Of a DNA stretch of 45,437 nt, positions 25,228-34,306 are shown piece after piece. Numbering within the stretch: position 1 is the stretch's first letter; the number at the start of each line of letters is the position of its first letter. The DNA is from CAZXEJ01 sp964639895. GTDB taxonomy: Bacteria > Desulfobacterota_D > UBA1144 > Nemesobacterales > JADFKM01. Below the pieces are notes generated by a model. The model was not told the DNA's origin. It made no database searches and saw nothing but the letters and a program-made list of their open reading frames with translations. Location: NCBI GenBank assembly GCA_964639895.1, contig CAZXEJ010000017.1:1-45437 (forward strand). Direction: 5' to 3'. The translations under genes and the position numbers were made by a program.

Positions 25228-26277
25228 TCACAAACTGCCGCTTCCGCCCCAGACTCCCCCCTTGAACTGGGAGAGAAACCTCAAGTCGTTCTCGAAAAAG
25301 AGTCTTATGTCGTTTACGCCGAGCTTCAACATCGCGATCCTCTCGACACCCAAGCCGAAAGCGAATCCGCTGAATCGTTCGGAATCATAATTTACACTGC
25401 GGAAGACGGCCGGGTCAACCATGCCGCATCCAAGTATCTCGAGCCAGCCCGTCGACTTACACACCCTGCATCCGCCGCCCCCACACAGCACGCACTGGAT
25501 GTCCACCTCGGCGCTGGGCTCCGTGAAAGGGAAGAAGCTCGGGCGGAAGCGAAGCGCCGTACCAGGCCCGAACACCACGCGCACGAACTCCGAAAGCACA
25601 CCCTTCAGATCGGCGAACGTCACTCCTTCGTCCACGAGGAGGCCTTCGACCTGGTGGAACATGGGCGTGTGCGAAACGTCGCTGTCACGCCTGTACACCT
25701 TCCCCGGTGCAACTATCTTCACCGGCGGGGGGTGCTTTTCCATGACGCGTATCTGAACGGGCGAGGTGTGGGTCCTCAGCACCACATCGTCCGACACGTA
25801 GAACGTATCCTGCATGTCCCGGGCCGGGTGGTCCTTGGGGATGTTGAGAGCCTCGAAGTTGTAGTAATCGAGCTCTATCTCGGGGCCGCGCACTACGTCG
25901 AAGCCCATTCTCCTGAATACGTCGACGATCTCGTCCATGACTTGTGAGACGGGGTGGATGCCCCCACGCGGACGGCGGCGGCCGGGGATAGTGACGTCCA
26001 CCTTCTCCACTTCGAGCCGCCTCTTCTCTTCCTGGCGGCGCAACTCCTCGGCACGGTGCCGAAGGAGCTCTTCGACGCGGCCCTTGACCTCGTTTATGAG
26101 CTTGCCCATGCGCGGACGCTCTTCGTTGGGCAGCGAACGCAACCCCTTGAGCAACTCGGTAAGCGATCCCTTCCTACCCAGCAGGGCCGCCTTTACGGCG
26201 TTGAGCTCGCCCTCGTCGCACGCCTTCGCTATGGCTTCTTCGGCCTCCTCCTTTATCCGTTCGAGCTTCTCTATCAT
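25228..26277 (-). CDS. pheS: Phenylalanine-tRNA ligase alpha subunit
   Basis: 349 residues, class II aminoacyl-tRNA synthetase alpha chain, which works as an alpha2-beta2 tetramer with PheT. N-terminal coiled-coil tRNA arm (from IEKLERIKEEAEEAI), the catalytic core with motif 2 (VYRRDSDVSHTPMFHQVEG), a Cys-rich insertion (CVLCGGGGCRVCKSTGW) and motif 3 (GFAFGLGVERIAMLKLG). ATG at 26277 best fits family N-termini; in-frame starts at 26292 and 26313 exist. The C-terminus carries an extra Gly/Ser tail (KGGVWGGSGSL). pheT, normally next, is absent: an NSS transporter follows instead. Confidence 0.95.
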   Translation of the reverse strand: MIEKLERIKEEAEEAIAKACDEGELNAVKAALLGRKGSLTELLKGLRSLPNEERPRMGKLINEVKGRVEELLRHRAEELRRQEEKRRLEVEKVDVTIPGRRRPRGGIHPVSQVMDEIVDVFRRMGFDVVRGPEIELDYYNFEALNIPKDHPARDMQDTFYVSDDVVLRTHTSPVQIRVMEKHPPPVKIVAPGKVYRRDSDVSHTPMFHQVEGLLVDEGVTFADLKGVLSEFVRVVFGPGTALRFRPSFFPFTEPSAEVDIQCVLCGGGGCRVCKSTGWLEILGCGMVDPAVFRSVNYDSERFSGFAFGLGVERIAMLKLGVNDIRLFFENDLRFLSQFKGGVWGGSGSL

Positions 26278-26329
26278 AGCCTTCGGCCTCATCGAATGCG
26301 GCTCCGCCCCCAAACGCGGGTCGAAGCCC

Positions 26330-26836
26330 CTAGTTCTTTATAACTGAAACCACCGAAATGACAACCATCGCCAACCCAGCCAGTCCCTTTACGAACAGGC
26401 CACCCAAACGACCCAGGAATATGCCCAAGCCCGACCTTGCCGCCCGAGCAACGTCGCCCCCCAGCAGCAGCTCGACAACGAACGCTCCCACGAACGCCCC
26501 CGCAAAGGCGCCGACTACCGCGCCGAGCCCGAAAAGCAGCGGCGCCCCCATGACGGCCCCCACGAAGCCGGCAACGAAGGAGGCCGCAATGGCCGCGTTG
26601 CTCGACTCCCAGCGCTTGCCGCCGGCTACGCCTAGGGCGAACTCGGCCACCTCGCCCCCTACTGCCAGGGCGGCCATGACGGCCAACACGCCGGGCGTCA
26701 ACTCGTCGAAGCCCCCGTACCAGCCGTATAGGACGGCGGCGAAGAGTATGAGGAAATTACCGGGAAGACCCAGCACAAGGAACGCTAGGCCCACGGCCAT
26801 CGAGAGCAGGAACAGGAGCAGGACTGCGGTATCCAT
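26330..26836 (-). CDS. DUF456-family membrane protein
   Basis: 168 residues, nearly all hydrophobic. About five membrane segments rich in Gly/Ala/Val, with a conserved-looking LGLPGNFLILFAAVLYGW near the N-terminus and GGKRWESSNAA between helices, as in DUF456 proteins. Glycine-zipper-like repeats (GAVVGAFAGAFVGAFV) fill the middle. Function unknown for the family. It lies 63 bases after secF and just before pheS, so likely part of the same transcript. Confidence 0.82.
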   Translation of the reverse strand: MDTAVLLLFLLSMAVGLAFLVLGLPGNFLILFAAVLYGWYGGFDELTPGVLAVMAALAVGGEVAEFALGVAGGKRWESSNAAIAASFVAGFVGAVMGAPLLFGLGAVVGAFAGAFVGAFVVELLLGGDVARAARSGLGIFLGRLGGLFVKGLAGLAMVVISVVSVIKN

Positions 26837-26899
26837 GGGGGCCCTTCCTGCGGCCTCCGAGACCCCTCCTTGCCGTGCAAGACAACGGCCGAGGATGTC

Positions 26900-27817
26900 T
26901 CAGGCGACCCTGGGTCTGCGGCGTCGCCAGGATATGACGAAGGAGCTTGCGATGAAGATCGATGAGTAGGTGCCGGCCGTTATACCCACAATCAGCGTGA
27001 ACGCGAAGTCGTGGATGACGGCGCCGCCGAGGAAGAAGAGGGCGAGAAGGACGAACAGCACCGTCAGCACCGTGAGCAGTGTGCGCGAGAGCGTCTGGTT
27101 GATGCTCTCGTTGACCAGCTCCTCGAACGGCCTCTTGGTCACCCCTCTCATGTTCTCACGTATGCGATCGAAGATGACTATCGTATCATTGACCGAGTAA
27201 CCTATCACCGTGAGCAATGCGGCGACGATTGCCAGCGTGAACTCCTTGTCCGTGAGGAATATGGCGCCCGAGGTGACCAGTATGTCGTGTATGATCGCTA
27301 TCACGGCGCCCAAGGCGAACGAGAACTCGAACCGCACCATTAGGTACAACATTATGACGCCCCAACCGATGATGATGGCGAAGAACGCCTTGCGGATGAG
27401 CTCTTTGCCGATCTTGGGACCTATGAAATCAATCCGTTGGACCCGCGCCCCCTGGAAGGGACCGCCGGCCGAAGAGAGCTTCTTCAGCTTGGCCTGGAAA
27501 TCCTTTATGCCCTCGTAGCTCACCACGTCGGGCGAGAACCGCAGAAGGAACTCGTTCTCGCGCTGCAATCCCAACTGCTGCACGCTCTCGACCGGCGCAC
27601 CCGCCTGGCGCATCGTCTTCCTAATATCGTCGGGCTCGATGGGGCCTTCAAACTTTATCTGTACCTCCGTCCCTCCGACGAACTCCACCCCCCAGTTGGG
27701 ACCGCCGTGGTAGAGGAGCGCACCGAGACCCACGGCTATGGCCACGAGCGAGCCCAGAGCGGCCAACCTCATCTTCGAGACAAAATCTATCTGCGCTCCC
27801 GTAAGCGATAACCTCAA
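26900..27817 (-). CDS. secF: Protein translocase subunit SecF
   Basis: 305 residues, inner-membrane RND-type protein that with SecD uses proton motive force to finish Sec export. TM1 near residues 15-35, then a periplasmic domain starting NWGVEFVGGTEVQIKF, and five C-terminal helices including the GYSVNDTIVIFDRIREN motif typical of SecF. Lies 45 bases after secD. Confidence 0.96.
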   Translation of the reverse strand: MRLSLTGAQIDFVSKMRLAALGSLVAIAVGLGALLYHGGPNWGVEFVGGTEVQIKFEGPIEPDDIRKTMRQAGAPVESVQQLGLQRENEFLLRFSPDVVSYEGIKDFQAKLKKLSSAGGPFQGARVQRIDFIGPKIGKELIRKAFFAIIIGWGVIMLYLMVRFEFSFALGAVIAIIHDILVTSGAIFLTDKEFTLAIVAALLTVIGYSVNDTIVIFDRIRENMRGVTKRPFEELVNESINQTLSRTLLTVLTVLFVLLALFFLGGAVIHDFAFTLIVGITAGTYSSIFIASSFVISWRRRRPRVA

Positions 27818-27862
27818 TACAGCTCAACCTCCGATGCAGCGACGCAGGTGTGGCCCCACGCC

Positions 27863-29488
27863 TCAGATGCTCAGCGCCTCCACCTTTCGGCCTCCATAGA
27901 CGAGATCGGTTATGACCTTGGCGACGACGACGTTGCTGAAGATGGTGGTCACGATACCGACCGACAGCGTAACGGCGAACCCTTTCACCGGGCCCGTGCC
28001 GAACCAGAACAGAATGAGTGCGGTGAGCAACGTGGTGATGTTGGCATCGAGCACCGTCCAGAGCGAGCGGCTGTAGCCGGCCTCGATGGCGGCGAGCGGC
28101 GTCTTGCCGGCACTCAGTTCCTCCTTGATACGCTCGAAAATTATTATGTTGCCGTCGACGGCCATACCCATGGTGAGAACCAATCCGGCAATACCCGGCA
28201 GAGTGAGCGTGACGCCGAAAGCGGAGAGGAACCCCAGGATGAACAACATGTTGAAGAGCAACGCCACGTCGGCTATGATGCCCTGCCGCTTGTAGTAGGC
28301 AAGCATGAACAACAGCACCATGGCACCGCCCACGATCATGGAGAACTTGCCCTTCTCGATGGAATCCCTGCCCAGGGACGGTCCCACCGTACGCTCCTCG
28401 AGCACCTCGACCGGCACCGGCAGCGCCCCCGAGCGAAGCACCAGCGCCAGATCGCGCGCCTCGTCGGTGGTGAAGGTGCCCGTTATTATGCCGTTGGTCG
28501 TGATCCGATCGTTTATGACGGGGGCCGACTTCACCACCCCGTCGAGCACGATGGCCAGTCTGTGGCCGATGTTCTTCTCCGTAAGCTCGCCGAACTTCGT
28601 GGCCCCCTCGCCCTTGAAGCTGAACCCTACGGCCGGACGACCGTAGTCGTCGAAGGTGAGCCTCGCATCGGATAGGTACTGCCCTGTGACCGGGGCCTCG
28701 GCGTCGGTGAGGAAGTAGCGCTCGTTGGCCGGCAGTCCCTCACCTCCGGGATGCAGGGCGAGCCCCTTCTCCCGGAGAAGCCTGTTCACCTCGGTATCGC
28801 TGAGGCCGTCGACGTCGATGCCGTGCTTTGCCAGCAGCGAGACCTTGTCGGGACCGGCGTCGCGTACGATCTTGAATTCCAAGACGGCGGAGCGATTAAT
28901 GATCCTTATTATGCGCTGCCTGTCGGAAGCCGACGCCCCCGGGACCTGGATGAGAATCCTGTCCGAGCCCACCCTCTGGATTGCCGGCTCGAGCACTCCG
29001 AACTCGTCGATCCTGTTGCGTATGACCTGGATGACCTGATCCAGAGTGCGGCTCTGGACGTCGCGCACGTAGCGGTCACGGAGCATGATCTCCACCGAGG
29101 CCCCGTCGCGCTTTATGTCGGCTACGTTCTTATAGGTGGAGAGGACATCCTCAATCTTGGACAAATCTTCGGAGGAAAAGAGCTCTATGTGGAGAGTATG
29201 GCCGTCGACGAACCCCTTCTTCACGAGCACCTTTTTCTCTTTGAGCTGGGTGAGGATGGAATCCTTCATATTGGCCAGCTCATGCTGTGCGGCCTTCTCG
29301 GGGTCGACGCCGAGCAACAAGAAAACTCCACCGCGGAGATCGAGCCCCAACCTGAGTCCCTTTACCGGGAAAACCTTGCCCCACCACGCCGGAAGCCTGT
29401 CGCCCAGGAACGTCGGCACCAAGAAGACGGACGACAAAAAGGTGACGATGAGAATTACCGTGATCCATCCCTTGGGCGCTCTTTTCAT
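27863..29488 (-). CDS. secD: Protein translocase subunit SecD
   Basis: 541 residues. N-terminal helix, the GLRLGLDLRGGVFLLLGV motif, a large periplasmic P1 domain (about 60-370), and five C-terminal helices with GMAVDGNIIIFERIKEEL, the RND-like proton-relay region. SecD and SecF are separate genes here. The start overlaps the yajC stop by four bases. Confidence 0.96.
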   Translation of the reverse strand: MKRAPKGWITVILIVTFLSSVFLVPTFLGDRLPAWWGKVFPVKGLRLGLDLRGGVFLLLGVDPEKAAQHELANMKDSILTQLKEKKVLVKKGFVDGHTLHIELFSSEDLSKIEDVLSTYKNVADIKRDGASVEIMLRDRYVRDVQSRTLDQVIQVIRNRIDEFGVLEPAIQRVGSDRILIQVPGASASDRQRIIRIINRSAVLEFKIVRDAGPDKVSLLAKHGIDVDGLSDTEVNRLLREKGLALHPGGEGLPANERYFLTDAEAPVTGQYLSDARLTFDDYGRPAVGFSFKGEGATKFGELTEKNIGHRLAIVLDGVVKSAPVINDRITTNGIITGTFTTDEARDLALVLRSGALPVPVEVLEERTVGPSLGRDSIEKGKFSMIVGGAMVLLFMLAYYKRQGIIADVALLFNMLFILGFLSAFGVTLTLPGIAGLVLTMGMAVDGNIIIFERIKEELSAGKTPLAAIEAGYSRSLWTVLDANITTLLTALILFWFGTGPVKGFAVTLSVGIVTTIFSNVVVAKVITDLVYGGRKVEALSI

Positions 29489-29871
29489 CCCTTGGACCCA
29501 TCCTCCTTCGTCCTTCCGCCACCCTCTTCGGCCAGCCCTGCTACGCCTTGTTTGGACATCTTGACGTTGACGCCCTTGGCTATCTCAACGGTGAGGATGT
29601 CGCCGTCGACACCGACGATCTTGCCGTATATGCCGCCGGTGGTCACCACCCTGTCGCCTCGCTTGAGCGAGTCGAGCATCTGCCGCCGGCGCTGCTCCTG
29701 CCTGCGCTGGGGACGCAGTATGAGCAGGTAGAAGAGGACGAAGATAAGTATGAAGGGAGCAAACGCCACCAGCGGCGAGCCGCCGCCTTCACCTCCCTGG
29801 CCCGACGACGGAACACACGACGTGACGGCCAAGACGAGCGCGACCAACCACCCAAGAAGGGAGTATTTCAT
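29485..29871 (-). CDS. yajC: Sec translocase accessory subunit YajC, with lipobox-like N-terminus
   Basis: 128 residues. The family core is clear: one membrane helix (FAPFILIFVLFYLLILRPQ), then a basic RRQEQRRRQ stretch and the cytoplasmic domain (LKRGDRVVTTGGIYGKIVGVDGD). Unusually, an additional N-terminal hydrophobic segment ends in LAVTSC19, which fits a lipoprotein signal peptide; cleavage would leave an acylated Cys followed by a Gly/Ser linker (VPSSGQGGEGGG). This would put the N-terminus outside, matching the known Nout orientation. Directly after tgt, overlapping secD by four bases. Confidence 0.92.
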   Translation of the reverse strand: MKYSLLGWLVALVLAVTSCVPSSGQGGEGGGSPLVAFAPFILIFVLFYLLILRPQRRQEQRRRQMLDSLKRGDRVVTTGGIYGKIVGVDGDILTVEIAKGVNVKMSKQGVAGLAEEGGGRTKEDGSKG

Positions 29872-30987
29872 CTAGACATTCTCCTCCGTCTCGCTCTCCA
29901 GGACGGCTCCGGCCCAAGAGGCGAACTCACCGCGTTCGATGGCCTCGCGCACGCGGGCCATGAGGGTGGAATAGTAGTGCAAGTTGTGCAACGTAAGGAG
30001 CCTCAGCACTCCGACCTCCCCGGCCATGAACAGGTGTCGCAAGTACGCGCGCGAGTAGGTACGGCACACACGGCACGAGCAGCGCTCGTCGATGGGCCGC
30101 GGGTCGCCAGCGTATCGGGCATTCTTTATAACCAGTTTTCCCCCATTTGTAAAGAGAGTGCCCCGCCTGGCGTTCCGCGTGGGCAGCACGCAGTCGAACA
30201 TGTCAACCCCCTGCATCACCGCCCTCACGATGTCGGCCGGCGTGCCAACGCCCATCAGATACCGAGGCTTCGAGTCGGGCAGGAACTCCACGCAGGCGTC
30301 CACTGCACGCACTCGCTCGGACACGCTCTCCCCGACACCAAGTCCGCCGATCGCGAACCCGTCGAACTCCATCGACGCCATCCGTCGGGCCGTGGACGCC
30401 CGCAGGTCCGTGTATACACCCCCCTGGAGAATGGCGAACAATCCACCCCGGCGGGAGCCGGCGTGCTCGAGGCACTCCTCGGCCCAGCACTCCGTGAGAC
30501 GCACCGAGCGCTCGATGTAGGAGCGGTCGGCCGGATAGGGGGGGCATTCGTCCAGACACATCATCACGTCTGAAGCGAGCGACGCCTGTACGGCCACCGA
30601 GAGCGCGGGGGTGAGCATGTACTCCTTGCCGTCTATGTGGGACTGGAACCGTATGCCCCGCTCGGTTATGGTTCGCTTGCGCGAGAGACTCAAGGCCTGG
30701 AAGCCGCCGCTGTCGGTGGCGATGGCGTGGGGCCAAGACATGAACGCATGGAGACCGCCCATCCTCTCCACCACCTCTACGCCGGGGCGCAGCATCATGT
30801 GGTAGGAGTTCACTATCACCATCCGGAAGCCTGCCTCGAGCACCTCGTCGCCGTCGACGGCCTTGACCGCCCCCTGCGTGGCCACGGGCATGAAGCACGG
30901 CGTCTGCACGGTGCCGTGCGCGGTCTCTATGCGGCCGCACCGGGCAAGGGAAGAGCCGTCGGTGTACGTGACAACAAATGTGAACAT
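29872..30987 (-). CDS. tgt: Queuine tRNA-ribosyltransferase
   Basis: 371 residues. It exchanges guanine 34 of GUN-anticodon tRNAs for preQ1, the first tRNA-bound step of queuosine synthesis. Motifs: ATDSGGFQ (Asp acting as general acid/base), GGLGVGES, the nucleophile Asp in MFDCVLPTRNARRG, and the zinc site CSCRVCRTYSRAYLRHLF. ATG at 30987 fits family N-termini (FTFVVTYTDG); an upstream in-frame start at 31026 is less likely. Order tgt-yajC-secD-secF is very widely conserved. Confidence 0.96.
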   Translation of the reverse strand: MFTFVVTYTDGSSLARCGRIETAHGTVQTPCFMPVATQGAVKAVDGDEVLEAGFRMVIVNSYHMMLRPGVEVVERMGGLHAFMSWPHAIATDSGGFQALSLSRKRTITERGIRFQSHIDGKEYMLTPALSVAVQASLASDVMMCLDECPPYPADRSYIERSVRLTECWAEECLEHAGSRRGGLFAILQGGVYTDLRASTARRMASMEFDGFAIGGLGVGESVSERVRAVDACVEFLPDSKPRYLMGVGTPADIVRAVMQGVDMFDCVLPTRNARRGTLFTNGGKLVIKNARYAGDPRPIDERCSCRVCRTYSRAYLRHLFMAGEVGVLRLLTLHNLHYYSTLMARVREAIERGEFASWAGAVLESETEENV

Positions 30988-31095
30988 CGCAAGTGTATGC
31001 TCCGGCGCCCGAAAAGTGTGAAGCACGGGGATCGGTCCCGCACCCGCTTCACTCAGGGCGGAGATAGGAACAACCCGGCGGGCAGCACGAAGAAA

Positions 31096-31899
31096 TCATA
31101 TGCCGAGCACGTCGCGCATCGTATACAGCCCGGGCGGACGGCCGACGACCCAGCCCATGGCCCGCAACGCCCCACGGGCGAATATGTCTCTGCTGGTAGC
31201 CCTGTGGGTTATCTCGATCCGCTCACCGTCGCCCAGGAAGAACACGGTGTGTTCACCGACCACGTCCCCGCCCCTCAGGCTCTGCAGGCCGATCTCTCCC
31301 TCCCGCCTCCCGCGCTTCCCGTGCCTGGCAAACACCAGCCCCCCGGCCGCCCCCCCGCCTCGATCGGCCTCGCCGACGGACTCGGCGAGCTTGAGCGCCG
31401 TACCGCTTGGAGCGTCCTTCTTGTAGCGGTGGTGGAGCTCCACTATCTCGACGTCGTAACCCTCGCCCAGCAGTCCGGCCGTCCGGCGCACAATGTCGAA
31501 CATCACGTTGACGCCCACGCTCATGTTCGGGGCCAAGACACACGCAAAGGACTCTGCGCTGCGGCGCAGCAGGTCCGTCTGCTCCTGGTCGAACCCGGTC
31601 GTACCTATGACCATGGCCTTGCAGCTGCGCCGCGCGTAGGCCACGTTGGCCATGGTGACCTCGGGAGTGGTGAAGTCTATTATGCCGTCCGCATCGGCGG
31701 CGGCCCGCTCCATGTCGTCCGTCACCACGACGTCGAGACGTCCCAGCCCAAGGAGCTCACCCACGTCCTTGCCTTGAACCTCATGCGAGGGGCTCTCGGT
31801 GGCCCCCACCAACTCGAACTCCTCGCTCTCTGCCACAAGCGCCGCTATGCGCGAGCCCATCCTCCCGGCCACGCCTGCCACCGCCACTCTCACCGTCAC
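31096..31899 (-). CDS. dapB: 4-hydroxy-tetrahydrodipicolinate reductase
   Basis: 267 residues. NAD(P)H-dependent reductase in lysine/diaminopimelate synthesis. N-terminal Rossmann motif VAVAGVAGRMGSRIA, catalytic ELHHRYKKDAPSGTA (His pair, Lys, and the dipicolinate-binding SGT), and GEHTVFFLGDGERIEI toward the end. GTG start at 31899 overlaps the stop of the upstream lipoprotein gene by four bases. dapA is not in the window. Confidence 0.95.
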   Translation of the reverse strand: MTVRVAVAGVAGRMGSRIAALVAESEEFELVGATESPSHEVQGKDVGELLGLGRLDVVVTDDMERAAADADGIIDFTTPEVTMANVAYARRSCKAMVIGTTGFDQEQTDLLRRSAESFACVLAPNMSVGVNVMFDIVRRTAGLLGEGYDVEIVELHHRYKKDAPSGTALKLAESVGEADRGGGAAGGLVFARHGKRGRREGEIGLQSLRGGDVVGEHTVFFLGDGERIEITHRATSRDIFARGALRAMGWVVGRPPGLYTMRDVLGI

Positions 31900-32474
31900 T
31901 TCCCTTCACCTCCCGGAGCCGCCGGCCTCTCCTTCAGTTCCAGCGGGTGTACTTGCTCGATCTCTATCCCCGTACCGGCTCGGCCGCACCCTTCGACGCA
32001 CTGGTCGGCCACTATGACCCACTTGCCCTCCAGCGGAAGCAGTGTGTATTGGACTACGATGTCCTTCTCCACCGGCTCGCCCCTCTCCGTCGGCTTGTAG
32101 CTGACCCGGAGGGCCGTCTGTACGTAAGCGTTGCCGCCGAAGATGTTTACGTTCTTGACCTCGTAGTCGAGAAGCGACCACCGGAGCCGCTTGACCAGCA
32201 GGTTCCGCATGTTCAACTCGTAGCTCTCGGCATCAAGGTTTGCGGCGTATCCCCTGCTCACGCATCCATAAGCGCGCTTGAAATCGTAGTCGCCGAGCGA
32301 GTCCAGATACTTCTCCACCGTTCTGACGGGGGATTTGTTGGGCAGGGAGAACTCCTTGCTTTCCGTCAGCAGAGGCGGGCCGGAAACCGTTTTCTTGACG
32401 CAACCGCCTAGAAAGACTGCCGAGGAGGCGAGAACCACGACGAGGAACGATGCCGACAGCCCAACACGGTACAC
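31896..32474 (-). CDS. Lipoprotein of unknown function
   Basis: 192 residues. Signal peptide VGLSASFLVVVLASSAVFLGGC with lipobox FLGGC, Cys near residue 25. The rest has an alpha+beta pattern (KSPVRTVEKYLDSLGDYDFKRAYGCVS, then paired strands ending GKWVIVADQCVEGC), reminiscent of NTF2-like or DUF4878-type domains often found in lipoproteins; I cannot assign a family firmly. Contains three more cysteines. GTG start. It heads the long minus-strand run with dapB and tgt, and a promoter lies so close that the GTG may be the first transcribed codon. Confidence 0.8.
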   Translation of the reverse strand: MYRVGLSASFLVVVLASSAVFLGGCVKKTVSGPPLLTESKEFSLPNKSPVRTVEKYLDSLGDYDFKRAYGCVSRGYAANLDAESYELNMRNLLVKRLRWSLLDYEVKNVNIFGGNAYVQTALRVSYKPTERGEPVEKDIVVQYTLLPLEGKWVIVADQCVEGCGRAGTGIEIEQVHPLELKERPAAPGGEGK

Positions 32475-32481
32475 GGCAATT

Positions 32482-32509
32482 AGGATAAGGCAGATGGCCC
32501 GAATTTCAA
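32482..32509 (-). promoter_or_regulatory. Promoter abutting the lipoprotein start codon
   Basis: Minus strand: TTGAAA (32509-32504), 16-base spacer, TATCCT (32487-32482). The expected transcript start near 32475 is next to the GTG at 32474, so the mRNA may be leaderless. Confidence 0.5.
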
Positions 32510-32690
32510 GCTTCCCGCCTTGACAAAACGGTCGGCATCACCTATCTGTTTCTAGGACGCCCGCGTTCCACCCGAACCCGCGGCATCACCGCCGCTCGCA
32601 GCGGACGGGGGCGACGGCGCCCCCCCGGCGGCCCGGCCGACACGTACACACCGCACGGGAGAGGTCGCGTACGGCAGCGAGGTCTTGCAT

Positions 32691-33566
32691 ATGAACAGCA
32701 TGACCGGCTTCGGCAGAAGCGAAGCCGACACCACACTCGGGAAACTGGTCGTCGAGGCGCGGAGCGAAAACCACCGCTTCCTCGACATTACGTTTCAGCT
32801 CCCCGACTTTCTCCATTACATGGAGTCCCAGCTTGCCGACCACGTAAAGAAGTTCGTCACCCGCGGTAAGGTAAGGATAGCCGTCGTGGCCGAGAACTCC
32901 CGCGGCCGAACGCCCGTACTGAACCTGGACGCGGCCAAACGGGTCGCCAAGGCCCTCGGCGAGCTGCGCGACGAGTTGTCGATCGCAGACGAGGTAAAGA
33001 TCGAGCATATACTTATGGTAAGGGAGGTATTCGGCCCAGAGGAAAGCCCCCCTCCGACGGAAGAGCAGGCCGAAGAGGTCATTCGCGTTGTGACCGAAGC
33101 GGTCGTCAACCTGAACAAGATGCGCAAGGCAGAGGGGACCAAGCTGCGGAGGGACCTTAAGCGCAGGGTGGAAAGGCTCACGGAACTCATTGACGGCATC
33201 GAGCAGCTGAGGTCGTCGTTCACCGAGGAGACCATGGCACGCATGCGCGAGCGCGTTGGGAAGCTGCTTGAGGGGGTGGGTGTACAAATAGACGAGGGGC
33301 GCCTTGCACAGGAGGTGGCCTACCTGGCCGAGAGGAGCGACATAACGGAAGAACTGGTAAGGCTCCGCGCCCACACGGAGAAGTTCGTCGAGAACTTCTC
33401 GCGGCGGGGACCGGTCGGACGGGAGCTCGACTTCCTGCTCCAGGAGATGAACCGCGAGGCGACGACGATAGCGGCAAAGGCGAAGAACGCAACCATCTCA
33501 CACGTCGTCGTCGAGCTCAAGGCCGAGATGGAGCGCATCAAGGAGCAGGTCCAGAACATAGAGTAG
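32691..33566 (+). CDS. yicC: YicC-family endoribonuclease
   Basis: 291 residues. Starts with the family hallmark NSMTGFGRSE, and ends with DFLLQEMNREATTIAAKA followed by VVELKAEMERIKEQVQNIE, the C-terminal DUF1732 signature. Family members are reported to cut RNA; role here unknown. The middle (about 150-210) is charged and likely coiled-coil. ATG at 32691 has GAGG eight bases upstream; TTG at 32685 is in frame but less likely. A TTGACA at 32520 lacks a good -10 partner, so the promoter is uncertain. Confidence 0.93.
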   Translation: MNSMTGFGRSEADTTLGKLVVEARSENHRFLDITFQLPDFLHYMESQLADHVKKFVTRGKVRIAVVAENSRGRTPVLNLDAAKRVAKALGELRDELSIADEVKIEHILMVREVFGPEESPPPTEEQAEEVIRVVTEAVVNLNKMRKAEGTKLRRDLKRRVERLTELIDGIEQLRSSFTEETMARMRERVGKLLEGVGVQIDEGRLAQEVAYLAERSDITEELVRLRAHTEKFVENFSRRGPVGRELDFLLQEMNREATTIAAKAKNATISHVVVELKAEMERIKEQVQNIE

Positions 33567-34240
33567 GCGAGTAGGCGCGGGAACCGTACGCTCCGATACC
33601 GAGAGCGAGCCCCCCGCACGTTACGCCGTCCCGCCCCACCCGGCCCGCCATCCATGCGCAGAATCCCCCATACGCCTCAGCAGAAAGGCACCCGGTTATA
33701 GGGCACGCCTCGCATTGGCGCTTCCCCACCGACCTCGCAACCCCATTCGGCGGCACAGACCCTACCCCACTGCGACGCCAGCCCCAAGCAGCGGCAAAAC
33801 CCGTAGGAAGCCACAGAAGAGCCACGCAACAACAATGCTGATGCGCAGCACCAGGGCTTATAGAGGCGAGTGCGAAAGTCCCCTACCGCGGTTCCTCCAC
33901 GGCCGACCCATGCCACCGCCTAGAGCCGCGCGCAGGCCACGCGCCCTCACTTGCGTTCACCCCCAGGACTTGACACCGCAGTCCGGCCCGAGTCACCTCC
34001 CCCCCGTCAGAGGCGCACGTACTACTCCTCACGCAACATCCCCCTCTCGATACCCAAGTCCTACGCGACGCCGCTTCCCGACATACAACGCGCACCACCG
34101 ACCCGGCACCTCGCAGACTCCACCCCGCCCAATCCCTGATTTGGACGCAACGACGCCAGCCCCTCCTCCATACCTATACCGCGGCACCACCTGCCGCAGG
34201 CGACCGCACAACTCTTCCCCCCCACGGCACGGGAAGGAGC
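33567..34240. other. C-rich spacer between yicC and parA
   Basis: About 0.7 kb without a credible gene; open frames on both strands are low-complexity. The + strand is C-rich toward the right end (27 C to 13 G in 34141-34200). Followed by a perfect inverted repeat and the parA promoter. Confidence 0.55.
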
Positions 34241-34265
34241 AACACCGCCTCCGGGAGGCGGTGTT
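34241..34265. repeat. Inverted repeat overlapping the parA promoter
   Basis: Perfect 11-base arms AACACCGCCTC (34241-34251) and GAGGCGGTGTT (34255-34265) with a 3-base loop. The right arm runs into the -35 box at 34264. No T-run follows, so an operator or a stem ending incoming transcripts are both possible. Confidence 0.65.
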
Positions 34266-34292
34266 GACTCGAACAACCGTCGAGTATATCAT
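34264..34292 (+). promoter_or_regulatory. Promoter for parA-parB
   Basis: TTGACT (34264-34269), 17-base spacer, TATCAT (34287-34292). The parA ATG at 34307 is only 14 bases beyond the -10 box, so the leader should be very short; GAGG at 34301-34304 lies right before the ATG. Confidence 0.6.
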
Positions 34293-34306
34293 CATCACTT
34301 GAGGCG

